Positions 1 to 6,200 of a DNA stretch of 7,448 nucleotides are shown here, in pieces. Origin of the DNA: Bacteroidota bacterium. Its GTDB lineage: Bacteria > Bacteroidota > Bacteroidia > Bacteroidales > VadinHA17. The stretch is from assembly GCA_016868515.1 (NCBI GenBank), contig VGGM01000066.1:1-7448 (forward strand), written 5' to 3'. The notes under the pieces were generated by a model. That model had not been told where the DNA came from. It ran no database searches and saw only the letters and a list, made by a program, of their open reading frames with translations. Numbering within the stretch: position 1 is the first letter of the stretch; every line of letters starts with the position of its first letter. The position numbers were made by a program, and so were the translations under genes.

Positions 1-1
1 T

Positions 2-1327
2 GTAACACACCACAAGGTTGTGGAGACAGCTGCCGAAGCCGCTGCCATGGCAATAAAAACAACCGTAAACATCAACTGCGGAGTGGTTTACCGTAATATA
101 CCTGAAGCTTTTATTAAAGATCTTATTACCGAACAGGAGATAGACAGTGCACTCGCCGGCGGACTGAAAATTCTGTTCCGTCTGGGGTGGTTCGACAGCG
201 TCGATGACACACCGTGGAAAGATCTTGGCAACAATGATATAGCAACCGCAAAAAACAGGGCACTGGCCCGAAAGACAGCCGCCTCGTCAATGGTACTTCT
301 GAAGAACAACGGAGTGCTGCCTCTGAAAAAGGATCTGAGAAACATCTATGTTACCGGTCCGAATGCCGCTGCCATGGAGCCTCTATGGTCGAACTACAAC
401 GGTTTTTCGGGCGAACTGGTTACCGTACTCGAAGGAATCACCGGAAAGGTTAGTGCGCATACAGCCATTAGCTACAATCCGGGCTGCGGGCTGACAGGTG
501 ATACCCTTTTCCGCGGAACATGGCTTATGGGCGAAAGTGAGGCTGTGGTGGCAGTGATGGGACTGAATTCACTTATTGAGGGAGAGGCAGGCGATGCATG
601 GTTAAGTGAATATGGAGGCGACCGGAATGCGATCGGACTTCCTGCCAATCAGGTGAAGTATATAAAAAGACTTGCTGAAGGAGGGAAGCCTCTTATAGTG
701 GTAGTGATGGCAGGAAGTGCGGTGTCGCTGAGTGAAATAGAGCCCTATGCCGATGCTATTCTATATGCGTGGTACCCGGGCGAGCAGGGGGGCAACGCGG
801 TGGCCGACATCCTGTTTGGCGATGTCAATCCCGCCGGAAGACTACCCGTAACCATATACCGTTCGGCTGACGATCTGCCTCCCTTTGAAGAATACTCGAT
901 GGTCGGACGCACCTATCGCTATTTTGAGAGGGAGCCGGAGTATCCGTTCGGCTTCGGACTAAGTTACACCTCCTTTGAATACTCAGGGTTTGTGGCTTCC
1001 GGGCGTGAATTCGCCGAGAACGATATCATTAAGCTTGAGGTTACCGTCAGAAACAAGGGTGAGGCAAACGGAGAGGAAGTTGTGCAGATATATGGAAAAT
1101 CGCACGACACCGGATGCGGACCCCTGTTGAAATCACTTGTCGCCTTTAAACGGGTACCTGTACCAGCCGGTCACGAAACAAAAGTAGAATTCGAGATACC
1201 GGTCAGTCAGCTGCAGGTGTGGGATCCGATGGAAGAAAAATTTGTCAGCCGGTTAGGCGAATACAGCCTCTTCGCAGCAAGGAGCTCTGCCGACGAAACC
1301 ACTGAAATCAGAGTTGTGATGAAATAG
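2..1327 (+). CDS. GH3 family beta-glycosidase, beta-xylosidase-like (5' partial)
   Basis: This is the C-terminal 441 residues of a glycoside hydrolase family 3 enzyme, a group that releases non-reducing-end sugars from oligosaccharides. The frame is open from base 2, so the GTG at 20 is internal and not the start. The first residues (HHKV, then AAAMAIKTTVNINCG) match the end of the TIM-barrel domain of bacterial beta-xylosidases, where the nucleophile Asp normally lies about ten residues earlier, just outside the window. The alpha/beta sandwich domain follows, with KNNGVLPL, an EGE motif at bases 578-586 (the usual region of the acid/base Glu) and GGDR at 614-625. Next come WYPGEQGG, NPAGRLPVT and FGFGLSYTSF (from base 947), then a fibronectin III-like C-terminal domain. 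Full-length relatives are roughly 700-870 residues, so about half is missing. Substrate is uncertain: xylosidase, glucosidase or another GH3 activity is possible. The gene converges on the minus-strand serine hydrolase with a 15-base gap. Confidence 0.93.
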   Translation, partial: VTHHKVVETAAEAAAMAIKTTVNINCGVVYRNIPEAFIKDLITEQEIDSALAGGLKILFRLGWFDSVDDTPWKDLGNNDIATAKNRALARKTAASSMVLLKNNGVLPLKKDLRNIYVTGPNAAAMEPLWSNYNGFSGELVTVLEGITGKVSAHTAISYNPGCGLTGDTLFRGTWLMGESEAVVAVMGLNSLIEGEAGDAWLSEYGGDRNAIGLPANQVKYIKRLAEGGKPLIVVVMAGSAVSLSEIEPYADAILYAWYPGEQGGNAVADILFGDVNPAGRLPVTIYRSADDLPPFEEYSMVGRTYRYFEREPEYPFGFGLSYTSFEYSGFVASGREFAENDIIKLEVTVRNKGEANGEEVVQIYGKSHDTGCGPLLKSLVAFKRVPVPAGHETKVEFEIPVSQLQVWDPMEEKFVSRLGEYSLFAARSSADETTEIRVVMK

Positions 1328-1342
1328 GGGCTCTTTTCTACG

Positions 1343-2419
1343 TCAGCGAATTATCAGGTTAAGTTTTTTCCAGATTTCGTCGAGAAAGAGGAACGGGACG
1401 GCAACGGCGTCGGGATTTTCACCCATACGCACCAGCACCAGGTTCTGTGAAGGAACAACGCTGACATACTGCCCGTTCTTGCCTATTCCCGAATACATAT
1501 CTGTGGGACCATTCGGTGTCATATTTCCGGGAAAGACCGTCTGCATTTCAGGGACCATAAATGACTCTTTACCATTAAGCCACCAGAGATATCCGTAACC
1601 TTTGTTAATACTCTGCGAGGTGGTAATCATCTCCTTCAGAAATACCTTGTCCCCCATAACTGTAGCGCCGTTCCAGTCGCCGTTATTCAGCATCAGAAGA
1701 CCAAACCGGGCCATCGATCTGGCGGTGGAGAAGAATACATTGTCGTAATCAATCCAGCTCCAGAAACCATCCATCCCTATCCTGTCGCCCAATACTCTTT
1801 CAAAATGGGTGGTGAAATTCTCTCCGGTTGCATTTGTGACAACATGCTCGAGTATCGAATAGGGAGCATTGTGATAGGCCCACCGTGTTCCTGCAGGTGC
1901 CTTGTATATCATGCTGGCTGGCTGGAAGTTATGATTATCGGCAACACCATCGTCGAGCCCGGTTGTCATGGTAAGCTGGTGCCTGATGGTGATAGCATTT
2001 TCCTGGGCCGGAGTGAGACTTGTCCATCCCGTACCAAGATATTCGGATGACTTATCGTTTATCGATAGCACTCCGTCTTCAGCAGCCTTGCCAACAATAA
2101 AGGCTGTGAGGGTTTTCCCGGCAGAGGCCCAGTACCAGTAGGTTGAAACCGAGAAAGGAGCCGTCCCTGTAAGATTGGTTCCGTAGTAATACTCCATCAC
2201 AATCTTGCCATTCTTTAGAAGAATGAAGGCCCTTGTTCCGTTTTCCTCGAGCATTTCGGTGAGGGCAGGAATTGCCGAAACATTCCATCCAAGGGTGGCC
2301 GGTGTTACGGACTGCCATTCAGTTATACCGGCAGGGGGAAAGTAGAGATTCACTCCAACCGGCTCCTTTTTGCAGGCTGTGTGAAGTAAGACCAAAGCAA
2401 GAGATATGATTCTCAACAT
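1343..2419 (-). CDS. Serine hydrolase, beta-lactamase/PBP-fold family, probable lipoprotein
   Basis: This 358-residue protein belongs to the class C beta-lactamase-like serine hydrolase family (AmpC fold; members include esterases, D-amino peptidases and carboxypeptidases). Visible motifs are the nucleophile box SAGK at residues 99-102 (SxxK), YHN at 182-184 (the YxN box) and GKNGQ at 313-317 in place of the KTG box, a form common in the non-beta-lactamase members. The frame stays open upstream to 2554, but that would overlap the peptidase gene by 89 bases. The ATG at 2419 gives a short hydrophobic signal ending LLHTAC, then KKE, as in Bacteroidota lipoproteins, so I chose it. The lipobox is not ideal because His is at -3. 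The gene lies 46 bases downstream of the S9 peptidase and is probably cotranscribed with it. The substrate cannot be told from sequence; antibiotic resistance should not be assumed. Confidence 0.9.
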   Translation of the reverse strand: MLRIISLALVLLHTACKKEPVGVNLYFPPAGITEWQSVTPATLGWNVSAIPALTEMLEENGTRAFILLKNGKIVMEYYYGTNLTGTAPFSVSTYWYWASAGKTLTAFIVGKAAEDGVLSINDKSSEYLGTGWTSLTPAQENAITIRHQLTMTTGLDDGVADNHNFQPASMIYKAPAGTRWAYHNAPYSILEHVVTNATGENFTTHFERVLGDRIGMDGFWSWIDYDNVFFSTARSMARFGLLMLNNGDWNGATVMGDKVFLKEMITTSQSINKGYGYLWWLNGKESFMVPEMQTVFPGNMTPNGPTDMYSGIGKNGQYVSVVPSQNLVLVRMGENPDAVAVPFLFLDEIWKKLNLIIR

Positions 2420-2465
2420 ACAAATCAGTTTTTGGCATTCAGGTGCGTTTGAAAGATACAACCAT

Positions 2466-4472
2466 TTAACGACGGTACTTTTCAAACCAGTAATAGAGGT
2501 AAAGCTGTGTTCTGAAGTAATTTGATGGTTTAGAGCCGGTGCCGTGGAATTCATTCTTGAACCTGATCATCATCGTCGGCACCTGTAACACTTTAAGCGC
2601 CTGGTAGTATTCCTCGGTCTGCGATATGGGTGTGCGCAGGTCATCTTCGCCACACATAAGCATTGTTGGTGTTTTTACGTTGCCCACATACATCAGTGGC
2701 GATCTTTTGAGGTGCTCTGAAGGATCAACCCAGGGATATTCCTTAAAGTTGCGGTACCAGCTCACCCCGTCGGTAGTACCAACAAACGACAGCCAGTTGA
2801 TAACAGGGTAATTGACCGATGCAGCTGCAAAACGATCGGTATGCCCTACTATCCATGAGGTAAGAACACCACCGCCGCTGCCTCCGTAAACAAACATATT
2901 CCTTTCGTCGATAAATCCCTTTTTGATAACTTCATCTACCCCGTTCATCAGATCGTCATAATCCTTATCCGGATATGCATTCTTGATGGCATTCCCAAAA
3001 GCACTGCCATAGCCCGAGGAGCCCCTGGGATTGGTATAGAGTACCACGTATCCCTCGGCTGCATGATGCTGCCATGTGAAGTTGAAGCCCACATTGTACA
3101 TTGCATGGGGTCCGCCATGAATAACCAATATGAGCGGGTATTTCTTCGACGGCTCAAAATCAGGAGGCTTAACTACCCATCCGTGAACGTCAAAATTGTC
3201 GGTCGATTTGTACCATATCTCCTCAACCTTTCCTAGCGTTATCCTGTCGAGAAGATTTTTGTTGACAGATGTAAGTATATTGATTACCGGTTTTGTGATA
3301 TTGAAGGAGACAATATCGCCGGGGTTATGGAAGTCGGTCAGTGTAGCCACAGCCATTCCGTTGTTGTTTATGTCATTGACTGAAAGCATATGGTTACCGT
3401 TTGTTACCTGACGGCAGTCTCCCCTGAGCGGAGCGAACCAGAGGTTCCTTGTTCCGTTATAATCGGCCGAAAAGTAAACTCCGGAATTGTCGCGGGCCCA
3501 TATTAGTCCTGATGGACTTCTGTCGAGGTTGGCTGCTATCTCTTTCGGATTGGAGCCGTCAATATCCATTATATAGAGCCTGCTCTCGATATATGTGTCG
3601 TCTGTCCAGTCATGCCCCACATAAGCTACTCTTTTACCGTCGGGCGATACAACCGGCGAACGGTCGATTCCTTTTCTGTTTGTCAGCTGCCTGATAATGG
3701 TTGTCTCAACGTTAACAGCATAGATCTCCGATTCGCGGTAAGCATATTCTGCATCCTCCCTCCTGAGTGAAGAGAAGAGTATCTCTTTTCCATCGGGAGT
3801 CCATTCTATTCCCGAATGGTTCCAGTTTCCGTGGGTGAGCTGTCTGATTGCGCCCCCTTCGGCCGATACGAGAAAAATATGTGTATATCCATCCTCTATG
3901 AAACCCACCCGGTCGCGCCTGTAAACCAGACTGTTAATGATTGTGGGCGCCTCTGTCCATTTTGCACCTTCAGGGCGGGCGGGCATCTTTATGGGTATTG
4001 ACTCCTGGTAGGGAACCAGCATTGAAAATGCAATACTCTTTCCATCAGGAGACCAGGTAATATTGGAAGGAGACTCTTCCAGCCGGGTTATCTGGGTGGA
4101 ACCTTCCAGTCCTGTGTATTTTACAAATATCTGGCTACCCCTTGGTTCCCCCGAAGAAATATATGCAATGCGGGAGCCGTCGGGAGACCATACGGGAGAG
4201 CTGCCGCGTGAAAGGAACCTGTTGCGGCTGCCGTCGGCATTCATGATGTAGAGATCGGAGGGTCGTGTGTCGTTTACCATATCTACCCAGCCTCGGGCGT
4301 AGATTATCTCCCTGCCGTCGGGCGAGATTTTCGGTGAGGAGACGCTCACCATATCGATAAAGTGCTCAAGCTTCAGTTTACCGGCCTGCTGGCCGTTCAG
4401 CGGGAGGCAGAATGATACCATAAGGATCATTAACGGCACTACCGGCAGTAATTTTTTTGCAGTTGTTCTCAT
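2466..4472 (-). CDS. S9 family prolyl oligopeptidase-like peptidase, exported
   Basis: This 668-residue exported serine peptidase is of MEROPS family S9 (dipeptidyl/acylaminoacyl-peptidase type), which cleaves short peptides. An N-terminal signal peptide (MRTTAKK, then a hydrophobic core to about residue 26) precedes a beta-propeller with repeated SPDG-type blades (SPDGREIIY, SPDGSRIAY, SPDGKSIAF, TPDGKEILF, SPDGKRVAY). The C-terminal alpha/beta hydrolase domain has HGGPH at 452-456 (oxyanion region) and NPRGSSGYG. It also has the nucleophile Ser532 in GGSGGG, Asp611 in GEDDLRTP and His643 in NEFHG, so the catalytic triad looks complete. The frame extends to 4505, but the ATG at 4472 places a normal signal peptide at the N-terminus and is preferred. 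The gene is the first of a likely two-gene operon with the serine hydrolase and diverges from the sulfatases. The length is typical for the family. The exact peptide specificity is not readable. Confidence 0.95.
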   Translation of the reverse strand: MRTTAKKLLPVVPLMILMVSFCLPLNGQQAGKLKLEHFIDMVSVSSPKISPDGREIIYARGWVDMVNDTRPSDLYIMNADGSRNRFLSRGSSPVWSPDGSRIAYISSGEPRGSQIFVKYTGLEGSTQITRLEESPSNITWSPDGKSIAFSMLVPYQESIPIKMPARPEGAKWTEAPTIINSLVYRRDRVGFIEDGYTHIFLVSAEGGAIRQLTHGNWNHSGIEWTPDGKEILFSSLRREDAEYAYRESEIYAVNVETTIIRQLTNRKGIDRSPVVSPDGKRVAYVGHDWTDDTYIESRLYIMDIDGSNPKEIAANLDRSPSGLIWARDNSGVYFSADYNGTRNLWFAPLRGDCRQVTNGNHMLSVNDINNNGMAVATLTDFHNPGDIVSFNITKPVINILTSVNKNLLDRITLGKVEEIWYKSTDNFDVHGWVVKPPDFEPSKKYPLILVIHGGPHAMYNVGFNFTWQHHAAEGYVVLYTNPRGSSGYGSAFGNAIKNAYPDKDYDDLMNGVDEVIKKGFIDERNMFVYGGSGGGVLTSWIVGHTDRFAAASVNYPVINWLSFVGTTDGVSWYRNFKEYPWVDPSEHLKRSPLMYVGNVKTPTMLMCGEDDLRTPISQTEEYYQALKVLQVPTMMIRFKNEFHGTGSKPSNYFRTQLYLYYWFEKYRR

Positions 4473-4490
4473 CGGTCTTTCAGATTCGAT

Positions 4491-4514
4491 AATTGTACCC
4501 GGCAAGATACAATT
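4491..4514. repeat. Inverted repeat, 7-bp arms with 10-base spacer, possible operator
   Basis: AATTGTA at 4491-4497 is the exact reverse complement of TACAATT at 4508-4514, separated by ten bases, giving a 24-base dyad element. It starts 19 bases upstream of the peptidase ATG and ends 89 bases before the sulfatase ATG. The size and position suit a binding site for a dimeric regulator near the peptidase promoter; in the peptidase leader RNA it could also form a weak hairpin. A 7-bp match can arise by chance in a region this size, so the function is inference. Confidence 0.35.
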
Positions 4515-4567
4515 TCTCCGAGAATATGAAGGGGGCTGGAACTGATAATCAGGACTCTCTTATAATG

Positions 4568-4597
4568 GGAAATTCCATAACTTGTGGGAAAATTTCC
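4568..4597. repeat. Two related odd palindromes centred 20 bases apart, possible tandem operator
   Basis: GGAAATTCC (4568-4576) and GGAAAATTTCC (4587-4597) are each perfectly symmetric around a single central A. Their centres, 4572 and 4592, are 20 bases apart, close to two helical turns, so both sites would face the same side of the DNA. They lie 6 to 36 bases before the chosen sulfatase ATG, where a bound protein or leader structure could affect expression. If translation really began at the in-frame ATG at 4565, they would lie in coding sequence. The arms are short and AT-rich, so chance is possible. Confidence 0.3.
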
Positions 4598-4603
4598 GAA
4601 TCG

Positions 4604-6169
4604 ATGAAGAAAAGGATTAAGTTCTCTCCGGTGTCTTTCCTGCTTACGGGTCTTGCCGCGCAGGCGGGCCTGATGACTGGATGTAATCAGGCGAAAGCAC
4701 CTGACAAGCCCAATATCATTTTCATTCTTGCCGATGATCTTGGGTACGGGGATCTGGGGGTTTACGGGCAACAAAAGATTGAGACGCCAAATATTGACAG
4801 ACTGGCATCAGCAGGTATTCTCTTTACCGACTGCTATTCCGGATCGCCTGTCTCTGCCCCGTCGCGTTGTGTGCTTCTTACCGGAATGCATACCGGCCGG
4901 GCCCCTATCCGCGGCAACGATGAATGGGCAGAAAGAGGCGAGGTGTGGAATTTCGCCAAAGCGGTTGAGGATCCTTACCTCGAGGGTCAGCGCCCCCTCC
5001 CGGAGGGAACTGAAACGATAGGATCACTCCTGCAGAAAGCCGGCTACAAGACAGCCATTGTTGGCAAATGGGGATTGGGAGCCCCATTGAGTGAAGCAAT
5101 TCCGACAAGAAAGGGGTTTGACTTTTTCTATGGCTATAATTGTCAGCGTCAGGCCCATACCTTTTATCCGGTGCATCTGTGGAAGAACGAAGAGAAGGTA
5201 TGGCTCGAAAATGAGCTTGTGGTTCCCGGAACAAGGCTTAGTCAGGGAGAGGATCCCCTCGATGAAAAGAGTTATGCCAGATATACCCAGAAGCATTACT
5301 CTCCCGACCTGATGCATGAGGAGGCGAAGAAATTTATTAGGGAGAACCGTGAGAATTCATTTTTCCTCTATTATGCCACCCCGATTCCCCATGTCCCTTT
5401 GCAGGCACCGAAGGAATTGGTTGATTACTATGTTCAGAAATTCGGGGATGAAGAGCCTTACGATGGTTCCAGGGGTTATTTTCCGGCCAGGCACCCCAGA
5501 GCAACATATGCTGCGATGATTTCATATCTCGACCATCAGGTTGGAGAATTGATTGAACTGCTTAAGGAAGAGGGTCTATATGAAAACACTCTGATTTTTT
5601 TCACTTCCGATAACGGGCCAACCTATGCAGGCGGAAGCGACTCCCCATGGTTCAGCAGCGGCGGGATATTTGACAGCGAATACGGAAAGGGGAAAGGCTT
5701 TCTGCAGGAAGGAGGAATCAGGGTGCCTATGATCGCGGCCTGGCCATCACGTATTAAACCCGGAACACGTACAGGTCGTGTTACGGCCTTCCAGGATGTT
5801 TTACCCACCCTGTGCGGGATTACAGGCGCTGATGTGCCTGAGGCAGTCGACGGTATAAGTTTCCTCCCCGTTTTGCTTGGCAAAAAGCAGAAGGAAGAAG
5901 CGGAATATCTCTATTGGGAATTTCCCGAGTCGGGTGGACAGATTGCAATCAGAATGGGCAACTGGAAGGGTATTGCAAGGGATATCAAAGCAAGAAAGGA
6001 GGTAAGGTTTGAACTGTATAACCTGGAGAATGACATAAAAGAGGAGAATGACCTTGCCAATGATTATCCCGACATTATAAAGAGGTTTTTTGAAATAACA
6101 GAGGCCGAACACACCCAGCCTAAAATTCTGAGATTCAGAATGACCGAACTGGGAGATTCCATCCGTTGA
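4604..6169 (+). CDS. S1-family sulfatase, Ser-type, lipoprotein
   Basis: This complete 521-residue sulfatase hydrolyses sulfate esters, most likely on a glycan, in the periplasm or at the cell surface. The ATG at 4604 gives a signal peptide starting MKKRIKF and ending in the lipobox LMTGC (Cys27). The frame is open back to a TTG at 4493, but that start would overlap the divergent peptidase frame and bury the signal peptide. Metal-site DD is at 44-45 (ILADDLGYGD). The formylglycine motif is SAPSR at 84-88, so Ser84 is the modified residue. GKWGLG follows from Lys155, then His263 in IPHVP and Asp336-Asn337 in TSDNG. All the main catalytic positions of the family appear present. The residues after the lipid Cys (NQAKAP) lack the acidic surface-export signal known in Bacteroidota, so a periplasmic location is more likely. 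The subfamily is uncertain; the overall form is arylsulfatase A-like. A second sulfatase follows 31 bases downstream. Confidence 0.95.
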   Translation: MKKRIKFSPVSFLLTGLAAQAGLMTGCNQAKAPDKPNIIFILADDLGYGDLGVYGQQKIETPNIDRLASAGILFTDCYSGSPVSAPSRCVLLTGMHTGRAPIRGNDEWAERGEVWNFAKAVEDPYLEGQRPLPEGTETIGSLLQKAGYKTAIVGKWGLGAPLSEAIPTRKGFDFFYGYNCQRQAHTFYPVHLWKNEEKVWLENELVVPGTRLSQGEDPLDEKSYARYTQKHYSPDLMHEEAKKFIRENRENSFFLYYATPIPHVPLQAPKELVDYYVQKFGDEEPYDGSRGYFPARHPRATYAAMISYLDHQVGELIELLKEEGLYENTLIFFTSDNGPTYAGGSDSPWFSSGGIFDSEYGKGKGFLQEGGIRVPMIAAWPSRIKPGTRTGRVTAFQDVLPTLCGITGADVPEAVDGISFLPVLLGKKQKEEAEYLYWEFPESGGQIAIRMGNWKGIARDIKARKEVRFELYNLENDIKEENDLANDYPDIIKRFFEITEAEHTQPKILRFRMTELGDSIR

Positions 6170-6200
6170 TCACAGGCACAATACCTTATAAGACACCATC

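Larger units (their letters stand above)
4473..4603. promoter_or_regulatory. Divergent intergenic control region between peptidase and sulfatase operons
   Basis: These 131 bases separate two divergent translation starts (4472 on minus, 4604 on plus), so promoters for both directions should lie here. I see no confident match to the Bacteroidota promoter pattern (TTTG near -33 and TAnnTTTG near -7). Weak candidates are TAACTTGT at 4578-4585 on the plus strand and TATCTTGC on the minus strand, reading from about 4510 down. A TATAAT string sits at 4561-4566 without a matching -35. Neither start has a clear Shine-Dalgarno sequence, which is common in this phylum. The region also holds the inverted repeat and paired palindromes listed separately. 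That promoters are present is inferred from gene arrangement, not from a motif. Confidence 0.5.

Noticed and set aside
1343..2419. Calling the serine hydrolase an antibiotic-resistance beta-lactamase.
   Set aside because: The SxxK and YxN boxes are shared by many esterases and peptidases, and the third box is GKNGQ instead of KTG; nothing in the context suggests resistance.
2420..2465. Internal promoter between the peptidase and serine hydrolase genes, with TATCTTTC on the minus strand and an upstream TTTG.
   Set aside because: The last base of the -7 pattern does not match and the spacing to TTTG is about 24 bases, longer than usual; a simple two-gene operon is more likely.
4561..4566. TATAAT string as a sigma-70 -10 element for the sulfatase operon.
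   Set aside because: No matching -35 at proper spacing is visible, and Bacteroidota primary promoters use a different -7 pattern; kept only as a weak note in the control region.
4469..4774. Minus-strand 101-residue open frame running from inside the sulfatase gene across the divergent region.
   Set aside because: It is antisense to the sulfatase 5' end, has no recognisable domain, and overlaps the peptidase start; it reads as a shadow frame.
4853..4873. The Cys right after SAPSR in the first sulfatase as the formylglycine precursor, making it Cys-type.
   Set aside because: In the family motif (C/S)-x-P-S-R the modified residue is the first position, which is Ser84 here; the Cys follows the Arg and is not in the modification site.
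4905..5317. Overlapping minus-strand open frames of about 100 residues within the first sulfatase.
   Set aside because: Low-complexity shadow translations opposite a gene with full sulfatase motifs; no domain or start signal supports them.
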